A program made the position numbers and the translations under genes. The notes beneath the pieces were generated by a model. It was not told the DNA's origin. It ran no database searches and saw only the letters and a list, made by a program, of their open reading frames with translations. 64,000 bases of DNA from Xylocopa sonorina. Its lineage: Eukaryota > Arthropoda > Insecta > Hymenoptera > Apidae. The stretch is taken from contig NC_135201.1 of the NCBI RefSeq assembly GCF_050948175.1, positions 434,001-498,000 on the forward strand. Reading direction: 5' to 3'. How positions within the stretch are numbered: the first letter of the stretch is position 1; each line of letters opens with the position of its first letter. Shown here in pieces: positions 1 through 14,400 of this stretch.

Positions 1-299
1 GATACGTAGACATCTGCAAACGCTATTTCCTAGAAAGGAAGTGTCGCATTTACATTCATTTGAAGTGTAGACGAGGAATACATAACACTTCGCAATGAAT
101 ATTATATCTTATCATGAATCATAGAAATGAGATGCGATATCGCGTTTTAAGGAGCTTTAGAATTCTGTTGCTACGATACGTAGACACCTGCAATCGCTAT
201 TTCCTAGCAAGGAAGTGTCGCATTTACATTCATTTGAAGCGTAGACGAGGAATACATAGTACTTCACAATGAATATTATATCTTATCATGAAACATAGA

Positions 300-3200
300 A
301 ATGAGATGCGATATCGCGTTTTAAGAATCATAACAACTCTATTGCTACGATACGTAGAAATCTGCAAACGCTATTTCCTTGCATGGAAGAGTCGCATTTA
401 CATTCCTTTGAAGTGAATACGAGAGGTATTCATGAGACATCGCAATGAATATTATATCTTATCATGAAGCATAGAAATGAGATGCGATATCGCGTTTTAA
501 GAAGCATTACAACTCTATTGCTACGATACGTAGACATCTGCAAACGCTATTTCCTAGCAAGGAAGTGTCGCATTTACATTCATTTGAAGCGTAGACGAGG
601 AATACATAGTACTTCGCAATGAATATTATATCTTATCATGAATCATAGAAATGAGATGCGATATCGCGTTTTAAGAAGCCTTAGAACTCTACTGCTTCCA
701 TAAGTAGACACCTGCAATCGCTATTTCCTAGCAAGGAAGTGTCGCATTTACATTCATTTGAACCGTAGACGAGGAATACATAGTACTTCGCAATGAATAT
801 TGTGTCCTATCATGAAACATAGAAGTGAGATGCGATATCGCGTTTTAAGAAGCATTACAACTCTATTGCTACGATACGTAGACATCTGCAATCGCTATTT
901 CCTAGCAAGGAAGTGTCGCATTTACATTCATTTGAAGCGTAGACGAGGAATACATAACGCTTCGTAATGAATATTATATCTTGTCTTGAAACATAGAAAT
1001 GAGATGCGATATCGCGTTTTAAGAAGCATTACAACTCTATTGCTACGATACGTAGACATCTGCAAACGCTATTTCCTAGCAAGGAAGTGTCGCATTTACA
1101 TTCATTTGAAGCGTAGACGAGGAATACATAGTACTTCGCAATGAATATTATATCTTATCATGAATCATAGAAATGAGATGCGATATCGCGTTTTAAGAAG
1201 CCATAGAACTCTACTGCTTCCATAAGTAGACACCTGCAATCGCTATTTCCTAGCAAGGAAGTGTCGCATTTACATTCATTTGAAGCGTAGACGAGGAATA
1301 CATAGTACTTCACAATGAATATTATATCTTATCATGAAACATAGAAATGAGATGCGATATCGCGTTTTAAGGAGCTTTAGAATTCTGTTGCTACGATACG
1401 TAGACATCTTGAAACGCTATTTCCTAGCAGGGAAGTGTCGCATTTACATTCATTTGAAGCGTAGACGAGGAATACATAGTACTTCGCAATGAATATTATA
1501 TCTTATCATGAAACATAGAAATGAGATGCGATATCGCGTTTTAAGAGGCCTTAGAACTCTACTGCTTCCATAAGTGGACACCTGCAATCGCTATTTCCTA
1601 GCAAGGAAGTGTCGCATTTACATTCATTTGAAGCGTAGACGAGGAATACATAGTACTTCGCAATGAATATTGTGTCTTATCATGAAACATAGAAGTGAGA
1701 TGCGATATCGCGTTTTAAGAAGCATTACAACACTATTGCTACGATACGTAGACATCTGCAAACGCTATTTCCTAGCAAGGAAGTGTCTCATTTACATTCA
1801 TTTGAAGCGTAGACGAGGAATACATAGTACTTCGCAATGAATATTGTGTCCTATCATGAAACATAGAAATGAGATGCGATATCGCGTTTTAAGAAGCATT
1901 ACAACTCTATTGCTACGATACGTAGACATCTGCAAACGCTATTTCCTAGCAAGGAAGTGTCGCATTTACATTCATTTGAAGCGTAGACGAGGAATACATA
2001 GCACTTCGCAATGAATATTATATCTTATCATGAATCATAGAAATGAGATGCGATATCGCGTTTTAAGAAGCCTTAGAACTCTACTGCTTCCATAACTAGA
2101 CAACTGCAATCGCTATTTCCTAGCAAGGAAGTGTCGCATTTACATTCATTTGAAGCGTAGACGAGGAATACATAGTACTTCGCAATGAATATTGTGTCTT
2201 ATCATGAAACATAGAAGTGAGATGCGATATCGCGTTTTAAGAAGCATTACAACTCTATTGCTACGATACGTAGACATCTGCAAACGCTATTTCCTAGCAA
2301 GGAAGTGTCGCATTTACATTCATTTGAAGCGTAGACGAGGAATACATAGTACTTCGCAATTAATATTATATCTTATCATGAAACATAGAAATGAGATGCG
2401 ATATCGCGTTTTAAGAAGCATTACAACTCTATTGTTTCGATACGCAGACATCTGCAAACGCTATTTCCTAGCAAGGAAGTGTCGCATTTACATTCATTTG
2501 AAGCGTAGACGAGGATTACATAACGCTTCGTAATGAATATTATATCTTGTCCTGAAACATAGAAATGAGATGCGATATCGCGTTTTAAGAAGCATTACAA
2601 CTCTATTGCTACGATACGTAGACATCTGCAAACGCTATTTCCTAGCAAGGAAGTGTCGCATTTACATTCTTTTGAAGTGAATACGAGGTATACAAGAGAC
2701 TTCGCAATGAATATTGTATCTTATCATGAAACATAGAAATGAGATGCGATATCGCGTTTTAAGAAGCATTACAACTCTATTGCTACTATACGTAGACATC
2801 TGCAAACGCTATTTCCTAGCAAGGAAGTGTCGTATTTACATTCATTTGAAGCGTAGACGAGGAATACATAACACTTTGCAATGAATATTATATCTTATCA
2901 TGAATCATAGAAATGAAATGCGATATCGCGTATTAAGAAGCTTTAGAACTCTATTGCTACGATACGTAGACATCTGCAAACGCTATTTCCTAGAAAGGAA
3001 GTGTCGCATTTACATTCATTTGAAGTGTAGACGAGGAATACATAACACTTCGCAATGAATATTATATCTTATCATGAATCATAGAAATGAGATGCGATAT
3101 CGCGTTTTAAGGAGCTTTAGAATTCTATTGCTACGATACGTGGACATCTGCAAACGCTATTTCCTAGCAGGGAAGTGTCGCATTTACATTCATTTGAAGC

Positions 3201-6200
3201 GTAGACGAGGAATACATAGTACTTCGCAATGAATATTATATCTTATCATGAAACATAGTAATGAGATGCGATATCGCGTTTTAAGAAGCTTTAGAACTCT
3301 ATTTCTACGATACGTAGACATCTGCAAACGCTATTTCCTAGCAAGGAAGTGTCGCATTTACTTTCTTTTGAAGTGAAAACGAGGTACACAAGAGACTTCG
3401 CAATGAATATTGTATCTTATCATGAAACATAGAAATGAGATGCGATATCGCGTTTTAAGAAGCATTAGAACTCTACTGCATCCATACGTAGATACATGCA
3501 ATCGCTATTTCCCAGCAGGGAAGTGTCGCATTTACATTCATTTGAAGCGTAGACGAGGAATACATAGTACTTCGCAATGAATATTATATCTTATCATGAA
3601 ACATAGAAATGAGATGCGATGTCGCGGTTTAAGAAGCTTTAGAACTCTACTGCTTCCATACGTAGACACCTGCAATCGCTATTTCCTAGCAAGGAAGTGT
3701 CGCATTTACATTCATTTCAAGCGTAGACGAGGAATACATAGTACTTCGCAATGAATATTGTGTCCTATCATGAAACATAGAAATGAGATGCGATATCGCG
3801 TTTTAAGAAGCATTACAACTCTATTGTTTCGATACGCAGACATCTGCAAACGCTATTTCCTAGCAAGGAAGTGTCGCATTTACATTCATTTGAAGCGTAG
3901 ACGAGGATTACATAACGCTTCGTAATGAATATTATATCTTGTCTTGAAACATAGAAATTAGATGCGATATCGCGTTTTAAGAAGCATTACAACTCTATTG
4001 CTACGATACGTAGACATCTGCAAACGCTATTTCCTAGCAAGGAAGTGTCGCATTTACATTCTTTTGAAGTGAATACGAGTTATACAAGAGACTTCGCAAT
4101 GAATATTGTATCTTATCATGAAACATAGAAATGAGATGCGATATCGCGTTTTAAGGAGCTTTAGAATTCTGTTGCTACGATACGTAGACATCTGCAAACG
4201 CTATTTCCTAGCAGGGAAGTGTCGCATTTACATTCATTTGAAGCGTAGACGAGGAATACATAGTACTTCGCAATGAATATTATATCTTATCATGAAACAT
4301 AGAAATGAGATGCGATATCGCGTTTTAAGAGGCCTTAGAACACTACTGCTTCCATAAGTAGACACCTGCAATCGCTATTTCCTAGCAAGGAAGTGTCGCA
4401 TTTACATTCATTTGAAGCGTAGACGAGGAATACATAGTACTTCACAATGAATATTATATCTTATCATGAAACATAGAAATGAGATGCGATATCGCGTTTT
4501 AAGAATCATAACAACTCTATTGCTACGATACGTAGAAATCTGCAAACGCTATTTCCTTGCATGGAAGAGTCGCATTTACATTCCTTTGAAGTGAATACGA
4601 GGTATTCATGAGACATCGCAATGAATATTATATCTTATCATGAAACATAGAAATGAGATGCGATATCGCGTTTTAAGAAGCATTACAACTCTATTGCTAC
4701 GATACGTAGACATCTGCAAACGCTATTTCCTAGGAAGGAAGTGTCGCATTTACATTTATTTGAAGCGTAGACGAGGAATACATAGTACTTCGCAATGAAT
4801 ATTATATCTTATCATGAATCATAGAAATGAGATGCGATATCGCGTTTTAAGAAGCCATAGAACACTACTGCTTCCATAAGTAGACACCTGCAATCGCTAT
4901 TTCCTAGCAAGGAAGTGTCGCATTTACATTCATTTGAAGCGTAGACGAGGAATACATAGTACTTCGCAATGAATATTGTGTCCTATCATGAAACATAGAA
5001 ATGAGATGCGATATCGCGTTTTAAGAAGCATTACAACTCTATTGCTACGATACGTAGACATCTGCAAACGCTATTTCCTAGCAAGGAAGTGTCGCATTTA
5101 CATTCATTTGAAGCGTAGACGAGGAATACATAACGCTTCGTAATGAATATTATATCTCGTCTTTAAACATAGAAATGAGATGCGATATCGCGTTTTAAGA
5201 AGCATTACAACTCTATTGCTACGATACGTAGACATCTGCAAACGCTATTTCCTAGCAAGGAAGTGTCGCATTTACATTCATTTGAAGCGTAGACGAGGAA
5301 TACATAGCACTTCGCAATGAATATTATATCTTATCATGAATCATAGAAATGAGATGCGATATCGCGTTTTAGGAGGCCATAGAACACTACTGCTTCCATA
5401 AGTAGACACCTGCAATCGCTATTTCCTAGCAAGGAAGTGTCGCATTTACATTCATTTGAAGCGTAGACGAGGAATACATAGTACTTCACAATGAATATTA
5501 TATCTTATCATGAAACATAGAAATGAGATGCGATATCGCGTTTTAAGGAGCTTTAGAATTCTGTTGCTACGATACGTAGACATCTTGAAACGCTATTTCC
5601 TAGCAGGGAAGTGTCGCATTTACATTCATTTGAAGCGTAGACGAGGAATACATAGTACTTCGCAATGAATATTATATCTTATCATGAAACATAGAAATGA
5701 GATGCGATATCGCGTTTTAAGAGGCCTTAGAACTCTACTGCTTCCATAAGTGGACACCTGCAATCGCTATTTCCTAGCAAGGAAGTGTCGCATTTACATT
5801 CATTTGAAGCGTAGACGAGGAATACATAGTACTTCGCAATGAATATTGTGTCTTATCATGAAACATAGAAGTGAGATGCGATATCGCGTTTTAAGAAGCA
5901 TTACAACACTATTGCTACGATACGTAGACATCTGCAAACGCTATTTCCTAGCAAGGAAGTGTCTCATTTACATTCATTTGAAGCGTAGACGAGGAATACA
6001 TAGTACTTCGCAATGAATATTGTGTCCTATCATGAAACATAGAAATGAGATGCGATATCGCGTTTTAAGAAGCATTACAACTCTATTGCTACGATACGTA
6101 GACATCTGCAAACGCTATTTCCTAGCAAGGAAGTGTCGCATTTACATTCATTTGAAGCGTAGACGAGGAATACATAGCACTTCGCAATGAATATTATATC

Positions 6201-9200
6201 TTATCATGAATCATAGAAATGAGATGCGATATCGCGTTTTAAGAAGCCTTAGAACTCTACTGCTTCCATAACTAGACAACTGCAATCGCTATTTCCTAGC
6301 AAGGAAGTGTCGCATTTACATTCATTTGAAGCGTAGACGAGGAATACATAGTACTTCGCAATGAATATTGTGTCTTATCATGAAACATAGAAGTGAGATG
6401 CGATATCGCGTTTTAAGAAGCATTACAACTCTATTGCTACGATACGTAGACATCTGCAAACGCTATTTCCTAGCAAGGAAGTGTCGCATTTACATTCATT
6501 TGAAGCGTAGACGAGGAATACATAGTACTTCGCAATTAATATTATATCTTATCATGAAACATAGAAATGAGATGCGATATCGCGTTTTAAGAAGCATTAC
6601 AACTCTATTGTTTCGATACGCAGACATCTGCAAACGCTATTTCCTAGCAAGGAAGTGTCGCATTTACATTCATTTGAAGCGTAGACGAGGATTACATAAC
6701 GCTTCGTAATGAATATTATATCTTGTCCTGAAACATAGAAATGAGATGCGATATCGCGTTTTAAGAAGCATTACAACTCTATTGCTACGATACGTAGACA
6801 TCTGCAAACGCTATTTCCTAGCAAGGAAGTGTCGCATTTACATTCTTTTGAAGTGAATACGAGGTATACAAGAGACTTCGCAATGAATATTGTATCTTAT
6901 CATGAAACATAGAAATGAGATGCGATATCGCGTTTTAAGAAGCATTACAACTCTATTGCTACTATACGTAGACATCTGCAAACGCTATTTCCTAGCAAGG
7001 AAGTGTCGTATTTACATTCATTTGAAGCGTAGACGAGGAATACATAACACTTTGCAATGAATATTATATCTTATCATGAATCATAGAAATGAAATGCGAT
7101 ATCGCGTATTAAGAAGCTTTAGAACTCTATTGCTACGATACGTAGACATCTGCAAACGCTATTTCCTAGAAAGGAAGTGTCGCATTTACATTCATTTGAA
7201 GTGTAGACGAGGAATACATAACACTTCGCAATGAATATTATATCTTATCATGAATCATAGAAATGAGATGCGATATCGCGTTTTAAGGAGCTTTAGAATT
7301 CTATTGCTACGATACGTGGACATCTGCAAACGCTATTTCCTAGCAGGGAAGTGTCGCGTTTACATTCATTTGAAGCGTAGACGAGGAATACATAGTACTT
7401 CGCAATGAATATTATATCTTATCATGAAACATAGTAATGAGATGCGATATCGCGTTTTAAGAAGCTTTAGAACTCTATTTCTACGATACGTAGACATCTG
7501 CAAACGCTATTTCCTAGCAAGGAAGTGTCGCATTTACTTTCTTTTGAAGTGAAAACGAGGTACACAAGAGACTTCGCAATGAATATTGTATCTTATCATG
7601 AAACATAGAAATGAGATGCGATATCGCGTTTTAAGAAGCATTAGAACTCTACTGCATCCATACGTAGATACATGCAATCGCTATTTCCCAGCAGGGAAGT
7701 GTCGCATTTACATTCATTTGAAGCGTAGACGAGGAATACATAGTACTTCGCAATGAATATTATATCTTATCATGAAACATAGAAATGAGATGCGATGTCG
7801 CGGTTTAAGAAGCTTTAGAACTCTACTGCTTCCATACGTAGACACCTGCAATCGCTATTTCCTAGCAAGGAAGTGTCGCATTTACATTCATTTCAAGCGT
7901 AGACGAGGAATACATAGTACTTCGCAATGAATATTGTGTCCTATCATGAAACATAGAAATGAGATGCGATATCGCGTTTTAAGAAGCATTACAACTCTAT
8001 TGTTTCGATACGCAGACATCTGCAAACGCTATTTCCTAGCAAGGAAGTGTCGCATTTACATTCATTTGAAGCGTAGACGAGGATTACATAACGCTTCGTA
8101 ATGAATATTATATCTTGTCTTGAAACATAGAAATTAGATGCGATATCGCGTTTTAAGAAGCATTACAACTCTATTGCTACGATACGTAGACATCTGCAAA
8201 CGCTATTTCCTAGCAAGGAAGTGTCGCATTTACATTCTTTTGAAGTGAATACGAGTTATACAAGAGACTTCGCAATGAATATTGTATCTTATCATGAAAC
8301 ATAGAAATGAGATGCGATATCGCGTTTTAAGGAGCTTTAGAATTCTGTTGCTACGATACGTAGACATCTGCAAACGCTATTTCCTAGCAGGGAAGTGTCG
8401 CATTTACATTCATTTGAAGCGTAGACGAGGAATACATAGTACTTCGCAATGAATATTATATCTTATCATGAAACATAGAAATGAGATGCGATATCGCGTT
8501 TTAAGAGGCCTTAGAACACTACTGCTTCCATAAGTAGACACCTGCAATCGCTATTTCCTAGCAAGGAAGTGTCGCATTTACATTCATTTGAAGCGTAGAC
8601 GAGGAATACATAGTACTTCACAATGAATATTATATCTTATCATGAAACATAGAAATGAGATGCGATATCGCGTTTTAAGAATCATAACAACTCTATTGCT
8701 ACGATACGTAGAAATCTGCAAACGCTATTTCCTTGCATGGAAGAGTCGCATTTACATTCCTTTGAAGTGAATACGAGGTATTCATGAGACATCGCAATGA
8801 ATATTATATCTTATCATGAAACATAGAAATGAGATGCGATATCGCGTTTTAAGAAGCATTACAACTCTATTGCTACGATACGTAGACATCTGCAAACGCT
8901 ATTTCCTAGGAAGGAAGTGTCGCATTTACATTTATTTGAAGCGTAGACGAGGAATACATAGTACTTCGCAATGAATATTATATCTTATCATGAATCATAG
9001 AAATGAGATGCGATATCGCGTTTTAAGAAGCCATAGAACACTACTGCTTCCATAAGTAGACACCTGCAATCGCTATTTCCTAGCAAGGAAGTGTCGCATT
9101 TACATTCATTTGAAGCGTAGACGAGGAATACATAGTACTTCGCAATGAATATTGTGTCCTATCATGAAACATAGAAATGAGATGCGATATCGCGTTTTAA

Positions 9201-9600
9201 GAAGCATTACAACTCTATTGCTACGATACGTAGACATCTGCAAACGCTATTTCCTAGCAAGGAAGTGTCGCATTTACATTCATTTGAAGCGTAGACGAGG
9301 AATACATAACGCTTCGTAATGAATATTATATCTCGTCTTTAAACATAGAAATGAGATGCGATATCGCGTTTTAAGAAGCATTACAACTCTATTGCTACGA
9401 TACGTAGACATCTGCAAACGCTATTTCCTAGCAAGGAAGTGTCGCATTTACATTCATTTGAAGCGTAGACGAGGAATACATAGCACTTCGCAATGAATAT
9501 TATATCTTATCATGAATCATAGAAATGAGATGCGATATCGCGTTTTAGGAGGCCATAGAACACTACTGCTTCCATAAGTAGACACCTGCAATCGCTATTC
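300..9600 (+). repeat. Higher-order repeat block I, 24 monomers per unit (4,176 bp)
   Basis: Diagnostic variants recur at a shift of exactly 4,176 bp (24 x 174). Examples are the 'catcttgaaacg' variant at 1405 and 5581, and a 342-bp stretch at 2192-2533 that recurs at 6368-6709. About 1300-5424 matches 5476-9600 with very few differences: GTCGCG for GTCGCA near 7357, and ATTCCC for ATTTCC near 9598. The 300-1300 part matches 4478-5476 less closely, at shift 4,178 until a 2-base insertion near 421 and 4,176 after it. About 2.2 units are visible and the left end may continue outside the window. Confidence 0.9.
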
Positions 9601-12600
9601 CCTAGCAAGGAAGTGTCGCATTTACATTCATTTGAAGCGTAGACGAGGAATACATAGTACTTCGCAATGTATATTGTGTCCTACCATGAAACATAGAAAT
9701 GAGATGCGATATCGCGTTTTAAGAAACATTACAACTCTATTGCTACGATACGTAGACATCTGCAAACGCTATTTCCTAGCAAGGAAGTGTCGCATTTACA
9801 TTCATTTGAAGCGTAGACGAGGAATACATAACACTTTGCAATGAATATTATATCTTATCATGAATCATAGAAATGAAATGCGATATCGCGTTTTAAGAAG
9901 CTTTAGAACTCTATTGCTACGATACGTAGACATCTGCAAACGCTATTTCCTAGAAAGGAAGTGTCGCATTTACATTCATTTGAAGTGTAGACGAGGAATA
10001 CATAACACTTCGCAATGAATATTATATCTTATCATGAATCATAGCAATGAGATGCGATATCGCGTTTTAAGGAGCTTTAGAATTCTGTTGCTACGATACG
10101 TAGACATCTTGAAACGCTATTTCCTAGCAGGGAAGTGTCGCATTTACATTCATTTGAAGCGTAGACGAGGAATACATAGTACTTCGCAATGAATATTATA
10201 TCTTATCATGAAACGTAGAAATGAGATGCGATATCGCGTTTTAAGAGGCCTTAGAACTCTACTGCTTCCATAAGTGGACACCTGCAATCGCTATTTCCTA
10301 GCAAGGAAGTGTCGCATTTACATTCATTTGAAGCGTAGACGGGGAATACATAGTACTTCACAATGAATATTATATCTTATCATGAAACATAGAAATGAGA
10401 TGCGATATCGCGTTTTAAGAATCATAACAACTCTATTGCTACGATACGTAGAAATCTGCAAACGCTATTTCCTTGCATGGAAGAGTCGCATTTACATTCC
10501 TTTGAAGTGAATACGAGGTATTCATGAGACATCACAATGAATATTATATCTTATCATGAATCATAGAAATGAGATGCGATATCGCGTTTTAAGAAGCATT
10601 ACAACTCTATTGCTACGATACGTAGACATCTGCAAACGCTATTTCCTAGCAAGGAAGTGTCTCATTTACATTCATTTGAAGCGCAGACGAGGAATACAGA
10701 ACGCTTCCCAATGCATATTATATCTTATCATGAATCATAGAAATGAGATGCGATATCGCGTTTTAAGAAGCCTTAGTACTCTACTGCTTCCATAACTAGA
10801 CAACTGCAATCGCAATTTCCTAGCAAGGAAGTGTCGCATTTACATTCATTTGAAGCGTAGACGAGGAATACATAGTACTTCGCAATGAATATTGTGTCTT
10901 ATCATGAAACATAGAAGTGAGATGCGATATCGCGTTTTAAGAAGCATTACAACTCTATTGCTACGATACGTAGACATCTGCAAACGCTATTTCCTAGCAA
11001 GGAAGTGTCGCATTTACATTCATTTGAGCGTAGACGAGGAATACATAATGCTTCGTAATGAATATTATATCTTGTCTTGAAACATAGAAATGAGATGCGA
11101 TATCGCGTTTTAAGAAGCATTACAACTCTATTGCTACGATACGTAGACATCTGCAAACGCTATTTCCTAGCAAGGAAGTGTCTCATTTACATTCATTTGA
11201 AGCGCAGACGAGGAATACAGAACGCTTCCCAATGAATATTATATCTTATCTTGAAACATAGAAATGAGATGCGATATCGCGTTTTAAGAAGCATTACTAC
11301 TCTATTGCTACGATACGTAGACATCTGCAAACGCTATTTCCTAGCAAGGAAGTGTCGCATTTACATTCTTTTGAAGTGAATACGAGGTATACAAGAGACT
11401 TCGCAATGAATATTGTATCTTATCATGAAACATAGAAATGAGATGCGATATCGCGTTTTAAGAAGCATTACAACTCTATTGCTACGATACGTAGACATCT
11501 GCAAACGCTATTTCCTAGCAAGGAAGTGTCGCATTTACATTCATTTGAAGCGTAGACGAGGAATACATAGTACTTCGCAATGAATATTGTGTCTTATCAT
11601 GAAACATAGAAGTGAGATGCGATATCGCGTTTTAAGAAGCATTACAACTCTATTGCTACGATACGTAGACATCTGCAAACGCTATTTCCTAGCAAGGAAG
11701 TGTCTCATTTACATTCATTTGAAGCGCAGACGAGGAATACAGAACGCTTCCCAATGAATATTATATCTTATCTTGAAACATAGAAATGAGATGCGATATC
11801 GCGTTTTAAGAAGCATTACAACACTATTGCTACGATACGTAGACATCTGCAAGCGCTATTTCCTAGCAAGGAAGTGTCGCATTTACATTCTTTTGAAGTG
11901 AATACGAGGAATACATAGCACTTCGCAATGAATATTATATCTTATCATGAATCATGGAAATGAGATGCGATATCGCATTTTAAGAAGCCTTAGTACTCCA
12001 CTGCTTCCATAACTAGACAACTGCAATCGCTATTTCCTAGCAAGGAAGTGTCGCATTTACATTCATTTGAAGCGTAGACGAGGAATACATAGTACTTCGC
12101 AATGAATATTGTGTCTTATCATGAAACATAGAAGTGAGATGCGATATCGCGTTTTAAGAAGCATTACAACTCTATTGCTACGATACGTAGACATCTGCAA
12201 ACGCTATTTCCTAGCAAGGAAGTGTCGCATTTACATTCATTTGAAGCGTAGACGAGGAATACATAGTACTTCGCAATGATTATTGTGTCCTATCATGAAA
12301 CATAGAAATGAGATGCGATATCGCGTTTTAAGAAGCATTACAACTCAATTGTTTCGATACGCAGACATCTGCAAACGCTATTTCCTAGCAAGGAAGTGTC
12401 GCATTTACATTCATTTGAAGCGTAGACGAGGAATACGTAACGCTTCGTAATGAATATTATATCTTGTCTTGAAACATAGAAATGAGATGCGATATCGCGT
12501 TTTAAGAAGCATTACAACTCTATTGCTACGATACGTAGACATCTGCAAACACTATTTCCTAGCAAGGAAGTGTCGCATTTACATTCTTTTGAAGTGAATA

Positions 12601-14400
12601 CGAGGTATACAAGAGACTTCGCAATGAATATTGTATCTTATCATGAAACATAGAAATGAGATGCGATATCGCGTTTTAAGAAGCATTACAACTCTATTGC
12701 TACTATACGTAGACATCTGCAAACGCTATTTCCTAGCAAGGAAGTGTCGCATTTACATTCATTTGAAGCGTAGACGAGGAATACATAACACTTTGCAATG
12801 AATATTATATCTTATCATGAATCATAGAAATGAAATGCGATATCGCGTTTTAAGAAGCTTTAGAACTCTATTGCAACGATACGTAGACATCTGCAAACGC
12901 TATTTCCTAGAAAGGAAGTGTCGCATTTACATTCATTTGAAGTGTAGACGAGGAATACATAGCACTTCGCAATGAATATTATATCTTATCATGAATGATA
13001 GAAATGAGATGTGATATCGCGTTTTAAGGAGCTTTAGAATTCTGTTGCTACGATACGTAGACATCTGCAAACGCTATTTCCTAGCAGGGAAGTGTCGCAT
13101 TTACATTCATTTGAAGCGTAGACGAGGAATACATAGTACTTCGCAATGAATATTATATCTTATCATGAAACATAGAAATGAGATGCGATATCGCGTTTTA
13201 AGAGGCCTTAGAACTCTACTGCTTCCATAAGTAGACACCTGCAATCGCTATTTCCTAGCAAGGAAGTGTCGCATTTACATTCATTTGAAGCGTAGACGAG
13301 GAATACATAGTACTTCACAATGAATATTATATCTTATCATGAAACATAGAAATGAGATGCGATATCGCGTTTTAAGAATCATAACAACTCTATTGCTACG
13401 ATGCGTAGAAATCTGCAAACGCTATTTCCTTGCATGGAAGAGTCGCATTTACATTCCTTTGAAGTGAATACGAGGTATTCATGAGACATCGCAATGAATA
13501 TTATATCTTATCATGAAACACAGAAATGAGATGCGATATCGCGTTTTAAGAAGCATTACAACTCTATTGCTACGATACGTAGACATCTGCAAACGCTATT
13601 TCCTAGCAAGGAAGTGTCGCATTTACATTCATTTGAAGTGTAGACGAGGAATACATAACACTTCGCAATGAATATTATATCTTATCATGAATCATAGAAA
13701 TGAGATGCGATATCGCGTTTTAAGGAGCTTTAGAATTCTGTTGCTACGATACGTAGACATCTGCAAACGCTATTTCCTAGCAAGGAAGTGTCGCATTTAC
13801 ATTCATTTGATGCGTAGACGAGGAATACATAGTACTTCGCAATGAATATTGTGTCCTATCATGAAACATAGAAATGAGATGCGATATCGCGTTTTAAGAA
13901 TATTACAACTCTATTGCTACGATACGTAGACATCTGCAAACGCTATTTCCTAGCAAGGGATGTCGCATTTACATTCATTTGAAGCGAAGAAGAGGAATAC
14001 ATAGTACTTCGCAATGAATATTGTGTCTTATCATGAGACATAGAAGTGAGATGCGATATCGCGTTTTAAGAAGCATTACAACTCTATTGCTACGATACGT
14101 AGACATCTGCAAACGCTATTTCCTAGCAAGGAAGTGTCGCATTTACATTCTTTTGAAGTGAATACGAGGTATACAAGAGACTTCGCAATAAATATTATAT
14201 CTTATCATGAATCATAGAAATGAGATGCGATATCGCGTTTTAAGAAGCCTTAGAACTCTACTGCTTCCATAAGTAGACACCTGCAATCGCTATTTCCTAG
14301 CAAGGAAGTGTCGCATTTACATTCATTTGAAGCAGAGACGAGGAATACATAGTACTTCGCAATGAATATTGTGTCCTATCATGAAACATAGAAATGAGAT
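9250..14400 (+). repeat. Long satellite duplication, copy A (shift 7,653 bp)
   Basis: This segment matches 16900-22050 at a constant shift of 7,653 bp, which is 44 monomers minus three 1-base deletions. Diagnostic points are 'tctcgtctttaaac' at 9331 and 16984, a one-base-deleted 'catttgagcg' monomer near 11025 and 18678, and 'attgcaacg' near 12871 and 20524. Only scattered single-base differences were found, for example 'aagaaacatt' near 9721 against 'aagaagcatt' near 17374, and ATCGCATTT near 11969 against ATCGCGTTT near 19622. The two copies diverge after about 14400 and 22050. Confidence 0.85.

Noticed and set aside
1..174. CENP-B box in the monomer (the CTTCGCAATGAATATTG stretch starts like one)
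   Set aside because: The TTCG start is not followed by the required A and CGGG bases.
2192..2533. Repeated 113-codon open frame in the satellite (again at 6368-6709) and related shorter ones such as 9632-9844, 10556-10795, 17285-17497 and 44250-44459
   Set aside because: 174 is 3 x 58, so one frame stays open in each monomer until the usual CAA TGA; a TGA-to-TTA change joins two units. The peptides are just the tandem repeat, have no recognisable domain, and single-base indels elsewhere are not avoided.
10947..11156. Minus-strand 69-codon frame in the satellite (again at 18600-18809)
   Set aside because: Shadow of the repeat, created by a one-base deletion monomer and duplicated with the 7,653-bp block.
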